Positions 1-8,165 of a stretch of 64,000 bases of DNA are shown piece by piece; the stretch's first letter is position 1; each line of letters begins with the position of its first letter. Where the stretch lies: positions 1,798,001 through 1,862,000 of the forward strand of contig NZ_CP129235.1 in the NCBI RefSeq assembly GCF_030413635.1. The letters are read 5' to 3'. Source of the stretch: Planococcus shenhongbingii (GTDB lineage: Bacteria; Bacillota; Bacilli; Bacillales_A; Planococcaceae). A program made the translations under genes and the position numbers. The notes beneath the pieces are model-generated. The model was not told the origin of the DNA and did not search any database. It worked only from the letters and a program-made list of their open reading frames with translations.

Positions 1-93
1 TCAGGTAGGGTTAAATTTGTGACGTCAGTTCTAAAAAATAACAGCGCTTTATAGGAACAAGTGATTCAATTAAAATAGAAAGGGGGATATAGA

Positions 94-1032
94 ATGTTTA
101 CCATCTATAAAACCTCTCCTGATGGAATTCTAGAAGTACTAGAAAAATTTGAAAAAAATAGCTGGATTAATATTACCGTCCCGTCAAAAGAAGAACTGGA
201 GGAAGTAGCCCGGCTTTGCAATATTCCGATCGGATTTCTGGAAGATCCACTCGATCTAGAAGAAAGTGCGCGCATTGAATATGATGAAGAGACTGCTAGT
301 ACACTAATTATTAATGACTTTCCAGTAGTTGATTCAAATAATAAGCAGTTTAATTCGTACATCACCATTCCTATTGGCATCATCGTTGGGCCGGATTATA
401 TCGTCACCATCTGTCAACAGCCGAGCAGCTTTTTAAACGCTCTTATTAAGAAAAATGTCAGCACTCTCATGAAAAGCCGTTTTGCACTCGAGGTATTATT
501 GTCCATTTCGACTCAGTATCTGGACAATTTAAAAAACTTGAATAAGCACCGTCTCAAAATCGAACGGAACTTACGGGATTCATTAACGAACAAGCAACTT
601 TATGACCTGATGGAAATTGAGAAAAGTTTAGTGTATTTTCTCACTTCATTAAAATCAAACGGGGATGTTCTCACCAAGCTGTTTCGTATACATTCCATAA
701 AGCTGTATGAAGATGACAAGGATCTTTTGGAAGATGTAAAAATCGAAAATAACCAGGGGATTGAGACTACTGAATTATATACAAGAATATTAAGCAGCAT
801 AACAGGTTCCTACTCGTCACTCATCTCCAATGAATTGAACAATACCATGAAAACTCTTACGTTATTTACAGTATTTCTAACGCTTCCGACATTGGTGTTC
901 AGTTTCTTTGGAATGAATGTGTCGTTGCCTCTTGCGGATAAAGATCCGAAATCTTGGATTATTACATTGGGAATAGCCTTCGTGTTTGTTAATCTGATTG
1001 GATTGGCATTATGGAGAAGAAGAATTTTCTAG
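94..1032 (+). CDS. CorA-family divalent cation (Mg2+/Co2+) transporter
   Basis: A 312-residue protein that should form a pentameric membrane channel for Mg2+ or related divalent cations. The family signature GMN is visible at about residues 273-275 (context FFGMNVSLPL), directly after a first membrane helix (about 253-272). A second helix (about 286-306) and a short basic tail follow. The long charged N-terminal part fits the cytoplasmic funnel of CorA. The start is supported by AAAGGGGGA 7 bases upstream. It stands alone and ends in a clear terminator. The family call is firm; the ion transported is inferred. Confidence 0.88.
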   Translation: MFTIYKTSPDGILEVLEKFEKNSWINITVPSKEELEEVARLCNIPIGFLEDPLDLEESARIEYDEETASTLIINDFPVVDSNNKQFNSYITIPIGIIVGPDYIVTICQQPSSFLNALIKKNVSTLMKSRFALEVLLSISTQYLDNLKNLNKHRLKIERNLRDSLTNKQLYDLMEIEKSLVYFLTSLKSNGDVLTKLFRIHSIKLYEDDKDLLEDVKIENNQGIETTELYTRILSSITGSYSSLISNELNNTMKTLTLFTVFLTLPTLVFSFFGMNVSLPLADKDPKSWIITLGIAFVFVNLIGLALWRRRIF

Positions 1033-1049
1033 TTATCTTGCCCAAAAGG

Positions 1050-1095
1050 AAAAAGACAGCCGATTTTCAAAGAACGAGCTGTCTTTTATTTTCCT
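1050..1095 (+). terminator. Intrinsic terminator of the CorA gene
   Basis: Inverted repeat AAAAGACAGC / GCTGTCTTTT (1051-1060 and 1078-1087) with a T-rich tail, 20 nt after the CorA stop codon. Confidence 0.8.
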
Positions 1096-1204
1096 TGATG
1101 ACATGAGTGAAATTCGTAGAGGGAGTTACTTACTAATAGATTAAGGAATAGATGCTTTTGAATGTAAAATAAAATGAGAATTTTTTAAAAAATCATTAAA
1201 TTAC

Positions 1205-1265
1205 TACAAGGGAAGAAACTAGCAATGGGTTTCTTCTTTTTCTTTTGTTCGCAGAACTTTACTTC
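1205..1265 (+). repeat. Degenerate F1 repeat, hairpin and 3' part
   Basis: A hairpin GGAAGAAAC / GTTTCTTC is followed by CTTTTGTTCGCAGAAC and ACTTC. The order and spacing match the F1 intergenic family seen better at 10814, 13818 and 39265. The 1100-1470 interval holds nothing else that I recognise. Confidence 0.4.
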
Positions 1266-1470
1266 TACTGGTTTAGTGTATCCGGACTAATTGTCTTCAA
1301 GAAGTTCAAGAGAGTCAATAAACGGTAAAGCTGCCTTCTCGAAACTCCCTCTCTTGAGAAAGAAATCAAACTATTCTTTTTTTAGTCGATTTCAGCTAAA
1401 TGTTGGATTTCCAACAATATGGGCAACCTGTTGGTTTGTTCAGATCGCTGCGAATTCTATACTAAGTTGG

Positions 1471-1484
1471 ACAACAAGTGTTGT
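1471..1484. promoter_or_regulatory. Candidate operator upstream of azoR
   Basis: Inverted repeat ACAAC-AAGT-GTTGT lies 30 nt before the azoR start. A TetR-type regulator is encoded just downstream of azoR, so this could be its operator. Only one copy is seen and no conserved operator is known to me for this pair. Confidence 0.3.
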
Positions 1485-1513
1485 AAATCTAAAAAGACAA
1501 GAGGGAATTACTC

Positions 1514-2149
1514 ATGAACAAAGTGTTATTCATTACCGCAAATCCGAATGACGAAAACCATTCGTATAGTATGGCCGCAGGAAAGGCATTCATTGAAACC
1601 TATCAAGAAGCAAATGCAACCGATGAAATTGTAACTATAGATTTATTCCAGGAGCATGTTCCTCAGTTGGATGCAGAGGTGTTTAGCGGATGGGGAAAAC
1701 TTCGCGCGGGGCAGCCGGTAGACGCTCTTTCAGCGGAAGAACTGGCGAAAGTGGGGCGCCTGGATGAAATTCTGGAGCAATTCATGGCAGCTGATAAGAT
1801 GATTTTCGTCACGCCGATGTGGAACTTCTCTTTTCCGGCAGTGGTAAAATCCTACATTGACGCTATAGCCGTACCTGGAAAGACGTTTAAATATACGGCA
1901 ACGGGCGCCGTAGGCTTACTTCAAGATAAAAAAGTGTTCCACATTCAAGCGCGCGGCGATTTTTATTCAACAGGTCATTTAGCAGAGGAAGAGCTAGGCA
2001 ATCGGTATTTAAAATTCATCATGGCCTTCATGGGAATTACGGAATACGAAGGCTTATTTATCGAAGGACAGGCAAAAATGCCAGCGAAAGCTGCAGAAAT
2101 CAAAGCAGCAGGGATTGAGCGCGCCAAAGCGGCCGCCATGAGTTTCTAA
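1514..2149 (+). CDS. azoR: FMN-dependent NADH-azoreductase / quinone reductase
   Basis: A 211-residue flavodoxin-like protein that should use FMN and NADH to reduce azo compounds and quinones by two electrons in the cytoplasm, usually as a dimer. The N-terminal beta strand and phosphate-binding loop read [17 protein letters not shown]. The typical FMN-site segment [20 protein letters not shown] is at about residues 96-115. Length matches the AzoR family. The start is supported by AAGAGGGA upstream. A strong terminator follows, then a TetR regulator that may control it. Specific substrates cannot be read from sequence. Confidence 0.9.
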   Translation: MNKVLFITANPNDENHSYSMAAGKAFIETYQEANATDEIVTIDLFQEHVPQLDAEVFSGWGKLRAGQPVDALSAEELAKVGRLDEILEQFMAADKMIFVTPMWNFSFPAVVKSYIDAIAVPGKTFKYTATGAVGLLQDKKVFHIQARGDFYSTGHLAEEELGNRYLKFIMAFMGITEYEGLFIEGQAKMPAKAAEIKAAGIERAKAAAMSF

Positions 2150-2167
2150 TCGGTCCAAGCTTTATCC

Positions 2168-2215
2168 AGGCAATTCACGGCGCAGTCGACAGCGCCGTGA
2201 ATTGCCTATTTTTTT
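2168..2215 (+). terminator. Strong intrinsic terminator after azoR
   Basis: A perfect 16-bp stem AGGCAATTCACGGCGC (2168-2183) pairs with 2192-2207 across an 8-nt loop, followed by ATTTTTTT. Confidence 0.92.
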
Positions 2216-2287
2216 CTGCTATACTGAAAACATTCATTAAATCCAACGACTGTTGAAAAAATAATGTTTTGAGAAAGGTAGAGAAGT

Positions 2288-2824
2288 ATGAAAAAGCAAG
2301 ACCCTCGGATTCAAAGGACCCGACAAAAGATTATCAAAGGGTTTATGGAACTGATCAAACACAAAGAATTCAGTGACATCACCATTGCCGATATTACGCA
2401 GCAAGCCGAAATTAACCGATCCACCTTTTACTACCACTTTCTGGATAAGTATGATTTGATCGATGCGATTCAAAGCGAAGTGCTGACAAGGGAATTTTTC
2501 GCAGAAGTGGCGCTGCAGGAAGTTGTGAATGAGCAGACCATTCGGCTGTCGCTGGAAGCCATCAGGAGGTCTCGAACCGATTTAGCCCGTCATTGTCAAC
2601 GTGCCTACGAAGAATTCAAACCGAAAATGGATCATGAGGTCAAACTGCGCTTAACGGAAACACTGCACACATTGCTGGATAAGGAACGGGGAGTAAAGGA
2701 GGAACACCTGACGCTTGCCACGTTTTGGAGCTGGGGGATTTATGGCGTAGCGATGGCTTATCTGGAAGGGGAAGAGACCTTACAGTCCTCGGTTCAACGG
2801 TTGACAAAAGTCATTTTAAGCTAA
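2288..2824 (+). CDS. TetR/AcrR-family transcriptional regulator
   Basis: A 178-residue DNA-binding protein. The N-terminal TetR helix-turn-helix spans about residues 8-56 with the typical recognition segment INRSTFYYHFLDKYDL. The C-terminal part would bind an inducer. The start is supported by GAGAAAGGTAGAGA upstream. It sits 139 nt after azoR on the same strand but behind a terminator, so it has its own transcription. An inferred role is repression of azoR, with a candidate operator at 1471-1484. Confidence 0.85.
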   Translation: MKKQDPRIQRTRQKIIKGFMELIKHKEFSDITIADITQQAEINRSTFYYHFLDKYDLIDAIQSEVLTREFFAEVALQEVVNEQTIRLSLEAIRRSRTDLARHCQRAYEEFKPKMDHEVKLRLTETLHTLLDKERGVKEEHLTLATFWSWGIYGVAMAYLEGEETLQSSVQRLTKVILS

Positions 2825-3029
2825 TAAATAAAAATCTTTCTATATGTTTTATATGCTCGCTGTCATCAATTCAATTTTTTTGGATTTTCAAACAGTCCTC
2901 GTCCTTTTCATATTTAGTTTACATATCATCACTTCACGGAAGTAGGTAACTCCATTATTCAATAAGAAAAAGCTGCATAAAGTCAGTTGAATCTTCGCCT
3001 AAAAAAACTGTGAGTTGAATAAAAGATAA

Positions 3030-3054
3030 ATAAACAGACCAGTTAACTGGTCTG
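3030..3054 (-). terminator. Terminator of the minus-strand GNAT gene (perfect palindrome)
   Basis: A perfect 20-bp palindrome (3035-3054, CAGACCAG-TTAA-CTGGTCTG) lies 12 nt beyond the GNAT stop. On the minus strand it is followed by TTTATTTATCTTTT, so a terminator is the simplest reading. It could also be a protein-binding site. Confidence 0.6.
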
Positions 3055-3066
3055 TCTGTCCAAGCA

Positions 3067-3630
3067 TTATTGATGACTTTGCATTTCCCAGTCTGTTCTA
3101 AGTAGACCCATCATATAAACATCATGATACTTACCAAATCTAAAAATTTCTTCTTTTAGCGTACCTTCCGACCGGAAACCACACTTTTCATAAGAGCTAA
3201 TCGCTCTTTTGTTATAGCCAAACACTTGAAGTTTCACCTTATTCAAATTCATGTAATTAAAAATAAAGTCTACCAATACGTTCATTGAATCAGTTCCATA
3301 GCCTTTTCCTTGGTGGTCAGGACCTATTGAAATACCCACGTAGCAAGTCCCACTTTTCCAATTCACTAAGTAAACAGCGATCGTTCCAATGAAAAGCTTT
3401 TCGTCTTTAAGTTCGATTGCAAACGCATAGTCATCTTTCTCCGAACTAATTTCATTAAGAAATTTCTCGTGGTCTGCATCAGTAGGAGGAAATGGAATGC
3501 CATCATTCATTAGTAAACGACTTTCCATAACATTTTCAATTGCAAAGAACTTTTCATAATCCTCTTTTGTGATTTTCCGTAAAGCGACTTCATTTCCTGA
3601 TAAAAAATTTTCACTATATTGCTTAATCAA
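3067..3630 (-). CDS. GNAT-family N-acetyltransferase (RimJ/RimL-like)
   Basis: About 187 residues with a GNAT fold that should transfer an acetyl group from acetyl-CoA to an amine or N-terminus. The acetyl-CoA loop GPDHQGKGYGTDSM is clear in the second half, followed by the beta-bulge segment VKLQVFGYNKRAISSYEKCGF. I chose the TTG at 3630 because GGGGG lies about 8 nt before it; an in-frame TTG at 3645 would add five residues. It is alone on the minus strand with its own terminator. The substrate is unknown. Confidence 0.75.
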   Translation of the reverse strand: MIKQYSENFLSGNEVALRKITKEDYEKFFAIENVMESRLLMNDGIPFPPTDADHEKFLNEISSEKDDYAFAIELKDEKLFIGTIAVYLVNWKSGTCYVGISIGPDHQGKGYGTDSMNVLVDFIFNYMNLNKVKLQVFGYNKRAISSYEKCGFRSEGTLKEEIFRFGKYHDVYMMGLLRTDWEMQSHQ

Positions 3631-3683
3631 TTTAATGTCCCCCAATTAGATTGCAGGGGTCAGCAGTAAGGCTTTTAGTTGGT

Positions 3684-3755
3684 TTACTGTGCCCTTGCGA
3701 AGTTTTTTTGTTTGTTGAATCCTTTTAAAACTTCTACTGCAATGCTTGATAACAT
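3684..3755 (-). other. Possible 23-codon leader or micro-ORF upstream of GNAT
   Basis: An ATG at 3755 follows AAAGGGAGATTAGCCT and opens a 23-codon frame on the minus strand ending at 3684, just upstream of the GNAT gene. No similarity is recognised. It may be a leader peptide or chance. Confidence 0.2.
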
Positions 3756-3894
3756 AGGCTAATCTCCCTTTTTTTAGATATTTAAAGTGTACCTTTAATT
3801 TACCAAAAATTCCAACTAAATATACAAACTAAAAATTATATAAATGATTAATCTTCAAACCATCGATTTGGTCGCTGGATGGGTTTTTATAAGT

Positions 3895-3975
3895 CCATAC
3901 ATAATAAGTTGACCTAGTAGGAACGTTCAGAGGTTACTTAAATACAAAGGGAGAGAAAAGGGTGTTCAAAGCACA
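3895..3975 (+). repeat. F1 repeat, 5' part, interrupted by IS copy 1
   Basis: CATACATAATAAG...GGTTACTTAAATACAAAGGGAGAG is the conserved F1 5' block and 5' hairpin arm. The 3' arm (TCTTCTCTCCCTTT) lies on the other side of the IS at 5449. The last three bases, ACA (3973-3975), are the target duplication. Confidence 0.7.
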
Positions 3976-4005
3976 GGTAGTGACCCCTTAAAGTTAGAGT
4001 TTCAG

Positions 4006-4827
4006 TTATACAGCTAATTGGCTGGCATGAATTCGGTAGTTCACCGGGCTCATGCCGGCCAATTTTTGCTTAATGCGTTCGTGGTTATAGTAGTGGACGT
4101 ACCGTTCAATTTTCAGCTTCAATTCTTCGTACGGGACCCGTTCTTCTCCGTGGTACATCTCCTGTTTAAGCAGGCCAAAGAAGTTTTCCATGGCCGCGTT
4201 GTCGGCACACGTCGCCTTTCGGGACATGCTTTGGAAAATCCGGTGCTGCTTCAATGCCTTCACCCAGTACCGGTGCTGATAATGCCAGCCTTGGTCGGAG
4301 TGGATGGTGGTCCGATACCTGGCTTGTTCTCCGATGACTGGCAGGGCATTCCGTAACGATTCCATGACGAAGTCGAGGGTTGGGCGTTTCGCCATACTCA
4401 TGCCAATGATTTCGCCATTGTAGAGATCCATCATGGGGCTTAAGTAGAGCTTTTCCTCGCCCATACACTTGAATTCGGTGACATCCGTCACGATTTTTTG
4501 GAAGGCGCGCGATGTGTGGAACCGGCGGTTCAAGCGGTTTTTGGCGATGGTGCCTACTTGCCCCTTATAGGAACGATAGCGCGATTTCCGAATGAACTTT
4601 ACGCAAGTGAGGTTCAATTCGCCCATGATGCGCTGGACTTTCTTGTGGTTGATGACGTACCCTTGCGCCTTTAATTCCAGAGAGATCCTGCGATACCCGT
4701 AACGGCCGTCGTGTTTTTCGAAGAGCGCCAGAATCAACGTTTTCCATTCCAGATCCGGATCTTCCAACCCAAATCGCTGGCGGTGGTAATGATACGTCGC
4801 TTCTGGCAGATCGACGATCTCCAGCAC
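4006..4827 (-). CDS. IS3-family transposase OrfB (DDE integrase), copy 1
   Basis: A 273-residue catalytic part of the transposase. An HTH-like N-terminal segment (EKHDGRYGYRRISLELKAQG) is followed by the rve integrase core: first Asp in VTDVTEF, second in TIHSDQGWHY, and Glu in NAAMENFFGLLKQE. The C-terminus carries YNHERIKQKL, typical of IS3. The listed start is GTG, but the frame stays open upstream (reading ...FELQKEGFRLTD), so the protein is normally made as an OrfAB fusion by a -1 frameshift near an A5G run. It differs from copy 2 mainly in the second half. Confidence 0.92.
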   Translation of the reverse strand: MLEIVDLPEATYHYHRQRFGLEDPDLEWKTLILALFEKHDGRYGYRRISLELKAQGYVINHKKVQRIMGELNLTCVKFIRKSRYRSYKGQVGTIAKNRLNRRFHTSRAFQKIVTDVTEFKCMGEEKLYLSPMMDLYNGEIIGMSMAKRPTLDFVMESLRNALPVIGEQARYRTTIHSDQGWHYQHRYWVKALKQHRIFQSMSRKATCADNAAMENFFGLLKQEMYHGEERVPYEELKLKIERYVHYYNHERIKQKLAGMSPVNYRIHASQLAV

Positions 4828-4832
4828 ATCCG

Positions 4833-5390
4833 TTAATCGGAATCCTTCTTTTTGGAGTTCGAATGCCAGCGCTGCTTGTGCTTTTCGAGGTAGGCATCCG
4901 GATTCTCCTGGAAAGCGTTCAACTTTTTTAAATAAGCGACTTCCAAACGGAGAAGCTCATTCTCGCGTTCAAGTTGTTCTTCACGGGACATCGTCCCAGC
5001 CGGTTTTGCCGGTTTCTTTTTCGAATTTTTCGCCATGGGTGGCCGTCCTTTCTTTCTCAGGCCTCCTGCCCCTTCCGCCAAAAATGTCTGTTTCCATTTC
5101 ACAATAAGCGTCGGGTTGTGCATCTTGAATTCAATCGCTGCGTCCTGGTAGGAAGCGCCTGTTTGTTTCATAAAGTGTAATACATCCAATTTGAATTGAA
5201 CAGAATACACCCGGTTTTTTTGCCTGTTCCGCAATCCTTCTTTTCCGAATGCCTGGAAAGCCCGCACCCAGCGTGCTATTTGCCCGTGGCTGGATAGCCC
5301 GTATTTTCGGGCTAAGCGCGGATAGCCCAACGGGCCAGCCAAATACTCGTTGACCAGCTTCAGTTTGAATTCTTCGCTATATTTCATCAT
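4833..5390 (-). CDS. IS3-family transposase OrfA (HTH protein), copy 1
   Basis: A 185-residue DNA-binding protein with two helix-turn-helix segments (about residues 6-50, ARKYGLSSHGQIARWVRAF, and 60-100, AAIEFKMHNPTLIVKWKQTF) and a C-terminal leucine-rich coiled coil (EEQLERENELLRLEVAYLKKL) for multimerisation. It ends five bases before the orfB start codon and in the 0 frame relative to orfB -1. The start follows a hairpin plus T-run at the IS end. Confidence 0.9.
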   Translation of the reverse strand: MMKYSEEFKLKLVNEYLAGPLGYPRLARKYGLSSHGQIARWVRAFQAFGKEGLRNRQKNRVYSVQFKLDVLHFMKQTGASYQDAAIEFKMHNPTLIVKWKQTFLAEGAGGLRKKGRPPMAKNSKKKPAKPAGTMSREEQLERENELLRLEVAYLKKLNAFQENPDAYLEKHKQRWHSNSKKKDSD

Positions 5391-5391
5391 A

Positions 5392-5438
5392 GAAAAAACA
5401 CCCCGAAAGTTAGATTTTTAACTCTAACTTTTGGGGTG
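5392..5438 (-). terminator. Hairpin with T-run at the IS left end, upstream of orfA (copy 1)
   Basis: The inverted repeat CACCCCRAAAGTTAGA is mirrored within 40 bp (5399-5438), forming a long hairpin followed on the minus strand by TTTTTT just before the orfA ATG. It looks like a terminator facing into the element, which would block transcription entering from flanking DNA. Confidence 0.65.
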
Positions 5439-5445
5439 CAGCACC

Positions 5446-5495
5446 ACATCTTCTCTCCCTTTTTATCTTTAAAAGCATAATTTCACGAATAGTTT
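5446..5495 (+). repeat. F1 repeat, 3' part, interrupted by IS copy 1
   Basis: Begins with the duplicated ACA, then the 3' hairpin arm TCTTCTCTCCCTTTT and a degenerate F1 end (TTTAAAAGCATAATTTCACGAA). The rest of the interval to 5760 shows nothing I recognise. Confidence 0.6.
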
Positions 5496-5760
5496 TCATA
5501 AGCACTTAAGTTTTCTTTGTTCATTAAGTTTGGGATGATCCTTCATCATTTTCTGTATTGGATTTTGAAACAAAAGGGCCGCCATAACAAGAGATGACCA
5601 TCATCCCTTAAAATAGGGAGGTTAATCGCTATATAATACATAAGTGAGCGGATTTACTCTCTTAAGAAAAGGTTGTAAGAAAAAGTCCGATTTATTCCAA
5701 AGATTCCCTCTGGTAAAGAAATGGTATATAATAGGTAAAAAGACACCTGGGAGGTATGGC

Positions 5761-5979
5761 ATGGAAAAGGAATCTTATACCATCACGGAGGCCATGCCAA
5801 TTTTTGGAGTTAGCCGTTCAACCATTACTCACTGGATAAGCGCAGGAATCATTGACGCGAAGAAACAAAAGGGCATATGGAGGATTGACGGCCGCTCCGT
5901 GTCAGAATGGCAAGAATTTCAGGCTTTAGGGCTTCCTGCAGCAAAGAATGTAATAAGGAAAAAGTTTGGATTGCTTTAG
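5761..5979 (+). CDS. Small helix-turn-helix DNA-binding protein (HTH_17/MerR-like)
   Basis: A 72-residue protein with an excisionase-type winged HTH: YTITEAMPIFGVSRSTITHW followed by ISAGIIDAKKQKGIWRIDG and a SVSEW segment. This order is typical of HTH_17 domains that bind DNA in excision or regulation. ATG at 5761 is chosen because of GGGAGG 6 nt upstream; the longer upstream frame has no ribosome site. It lies near IS copy 1 and decayed genes, suggesting a remnant of a mobile region. Confidence 0.7.
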   Translation: MEKESYTITEAMPIFGVSRSTITHWISAGIIDAKKQKGIWRIDGRSVSEWQEFQALGLPAAKNVIRKKFGLL

Positions 5980-6005
5980 GTAAAGAATGAAAAGGAGGAA
6001 AAGCC

Positions 6006-6215
6006 ATTTCTAGATGGTACCTCATTTGGCTTTCCAATACGTCAACTAAAATGCGGATGCAAAAAAAAACCGACCCGATCAGAAGTGAAAATTGCAGAGA
6101 TGAACGGGGCCTCTGTCAAGCCTTGATTGCCGGTTCCCGCGCATTCACTAGAAACAATGAATCAGGTGTCCTTACAGACGGTTCGAATCGCATAACCAAG
6201 AGCCTAATTGACTGA
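6006..6215 (+). other. Open frame behind a strong SD but with an ATT in place of a start codon
   Basis: AAAGGAGG sits 7-8 nt before an ATT codon that opens a 69-codon frame beginning SRWYLIWLSNTSTKMRMQKK. Either an ATT start is used, or a former ATG has mutated and the gene is dead. An internal ATG (6045) lacks a ribosome site. No family is recognised. Confidence 0.3.
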
Positions 6216-6477
6216 AAACACTTATCTCTACCCGTCCAGGTTTTTATTCAGAAATAAACTTTTGGGGCAAGCCGCAGAAGATGAACATTCCAACCGAAAA
6301 TTCCAAGGATTTCTTAGTGAGCGGGAAAGCTGCCACTTAAACAGCTGGGAAAAACTTTTCCAGATCGATTTTTCACAATCGGAATGTTGGCAACGGGCCG
6401 TGCAACCTGTCGCCAAGCTATTGAACAGTGCCACCAGCTCACGTAATTTTTTTAACTTTAAATTGGAGGACATTCAA

Positions 6478-6743
6478 ATGGGAAAATATACATATGTAAG
6501 TGATTATCGGCATAATGAAAAGTTGAAGGAGAGCTTTAATAGCTTAGCCATGAAAACCTTCAACTATCCATTTACTCGTTTGAGAGACGTGGTTACATTG
6601 AGCGGATCACCGATGTTGATCAAACGCATCAAGATGGGAAAGTTGGAAAAGAACAGGTGGAGCAGCTGCTTGAACTGAAGAAGGACCTTGATGCTGCCAG
6701 AAAATCTTTTGCGGATCTGGCAAAAAAACTTGGCGTGATTTGA
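6478..6743 (+). pseudogene. Chimeric remnant: GNAT N-terminus joined to another gene's C-terminus
   Basis: TTGGAGGACATTCAA precedes an ATG at 6478 and a segment GKYTYVSDYRHNEKLKESF like the N-terminus of a GNAT. After about 32 codons the similarity is lost. In another frame the DNA ends with QVEQLLELKKDLDAARKSF and a stop at 6741-6743, which looks like the C-terminus of a different protein. The 6208-6477 stretch before it shows no convincing gene. Confidence 0.45.
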
Positions 6744-6799
6744 GGAGTGTTAATTTTTATATAGTCAAAGAGATAATGCGAAATGAAGGAGTTTAGTAA

Positions 6800-7549
6800 A
6801 TGAAGCATATTTATGCCTTTGAAGACATAATGGAATATGAAAAGCACCAGGATATGATTCAGCGTTTTAGTCAACGGTTAAAGGAGTACCAACTACTTTT
6901 AGAAGAAGAGTATGCCTTAGTAGACAAACCAAAAGGAGTGATCTGGACTTCAGCAGAAGCAGCAACATCTATTTTTTCTGATCTCCCGATTCCTGCATTT
7001 ACGAATAAAGACACGATTTACATAACACCGGATGTAAAAGCTTGGAGAAAGCTATTTATCCAGCAATTGGACGGGAAAGACCTTCCTCATATTCAACGTT
7101 TTTACGAACAGCTTTCTGAGAATCACATACTTACAATATTAGGTCACGAATTAACCCATCATTCAGACTTGTTTTTAGATGATTTTGAAGATGAACGAGA
7201 AGATAGTATTTGGTTTGAAGAAGGCATGTGTGAGTATTTACCAAGAAAACTTCTTTTAACTGAAAGAGAATTCAATGAAATATCAACGATAGAGAAGGAA
7301 TTAGTGGACGTGTTTACGAGAGAATACGGAAATCGGTCTTTAGATGAATTTGGAAGCAATTCCTATACAGCAAGTTTATCGAGCATCATGTTTAATTATT
7401 GGAGAAGTTTTCTTGCCATTAAGTATTTGGTAGAAAATCGCTTTCAAAATAACGTAAGTATAGTTTTTGAAGAATATCATAGATGGGATAAAGAAGGACG
7501 AAAAATTTGCCTTACTGAATATTTCCAGTTAGAAAAAATTTCGCTGTAA
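6800..7549 (+). CDS. Putative gluzincin-type zinc metallopeptidase
   Basis: A 249-residue protein, probably cytoplasmic (no signal peptide seen). It has a zinc site HELTHHSD (about residues 116-123) and a downstream Glu in WFEEGMCEYL (about 138-147), the HExxH...E pattern of gluzincin peptidases. The rest resembles no family I can name. GAAATGAAGGAG lies 8 nt before the start. It is a solitary gene between decayed sequence and a T-box region. Function beyond zinc peptidase is unknown. Confidence 0.6.
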   Translation: MKHIYAFEDIMEYEKHQDMIQRFSQRLKEYQLLLEEEYALVDKPKGVIWTSAEAATSIFSDLPIPAFTNKDTIYITPDVKAWRKLFIQQLDGKDLPHIQRFYEQLSENHILTILGHELTHHSDLFLDDFEDEREDSIWFEEGMCEYLPRKLLLTEREFNEISTIEKELVDVFTREYGNRSLDEFGSNSYTASLSSIMFNYWRSFLAIKYLVENRFQNNVSIVFEEYHRWDKEGRKICLTEYFQLEKISL

Positions 7550-7849
7550 GTATTTATCTAGAATTTCAGGTCAATATTCCAGTAATATAACGTACTCTTA
7601 GTTAGTGATGTATTTAAAATTTTACTTATCAGAACTTATCGATAGTATCCGTTACTCCAATAGCAAAACACAAAGAGGATAAAGGGTACTTTTAAGAATG
7701 GGTTTATTTTAGAATTAATTGGCTTTCGTTAATTACTGAGGTGGAGTTCGTTATAAACATATCCAGTTAGTGGGATTATTACTCGTCATAAAATTGGTAT
7801 TTACTGGTTGTTCAAGTTGTGGTAATATTGCGGGAATTACAAAAACGAA
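7550..7849. other. 300-bp intergenic stretch with no recognised feature
   Basis: AT-rich DNA between the metallopeptidase gene and the T-box leader. No open frame with a ribosome site, repeat or hairpin was recognised. The promoter of the T-box transcript must lie near its right end, but I see no convincing -35/-10 pair. Confidence 0.4.
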
Positions 7850-8133
7850 ACGCGTTGAAGAGAACAGTAGATAGCCAAAAACTTTTTCTAGAGAGCTCCG
7901 GTTGGTGGAAAGGAGCAGGAGTTTGTTATCGAAACAAGCCTCTGAGCATCACAGCGGAACCTGATTTTTGGGGGATGTTGGGACGGGAGCTCCCGTTAAC
8001 GGGCTGAGGTATTCGCCATTTTTCTTGGCTGTACCGAATGAGGTTAATGCAGTGACGTATTGACAAACAGGGGTGGCACCACGATTTTAGTAATCTCGTC
8101 CCCAAGACAATTGTCTTGGGGTGGGATTTTTTT
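7850..8133 (+). promoter_or_regulatory. T-box leader (tRNA-sensing) upstream of MFS transporter
   Basis: The antiterminator core AGGGGTGGCACCACG is at 8069-8083. Upstream are Stem I hallmarks (AGAGAG, then GGTTGGTGGAAA) near 7892-7920. A competing terminator, CCCCAAGACAA/TTGTCTTGGGG (8100-8121) plus a T-run, ends just before the ribosome site of the transporter. Binding of an uncharged tRNA should switch transcription on. The specifier is ambiguous: GAGC-ATC-A (Ile) and GAAC-CTG-A (Leu) are both possible. Confidence 0.88.
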
Positions 8134-8165
8134 GTTTGGCTAAAATGCAGTGGGGAGAGGTTACG

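Larger units (their letters stand above)
3976..5445 (-). mobile_element. IS3-family insertion sequence, copy 1 (1470 bp)
   Basis: A complete element with orfA and orfB on the minus strand. In its own orientation it begins GGTGCTGCACCCC and ends GGGGTCACTACC; the inverted repeats share AAAGTTAGAGTT further in. It is flanked by a 3-bp duplication ACA (3973-3975 and 5446-5448), the size usual for IS3 elements. A nearly identical copy lies at 33708-35176 on the plus strand. The insertion splits an F1 repeat within its hairpin loop. Confidence 0.92.

Noticed and set aside
1291..1551. 86-codon frame upstream of azoR
   Set aside because: No ribosome site, overlaps azoR in another frame and covers the probable promoter.
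3976..5445. IS taken as a composite transposon with copy 2
   Set aside because: The two copies are 28 kb apart in opposite orientation with different 3-bp duplications, so they are separate insertions.
6208..6678. 156-codon frame starting TTG
   Set aside because: No ribosome site at the start; the only supported start inside it is the ATG at 6478 of a GNAT remnant.
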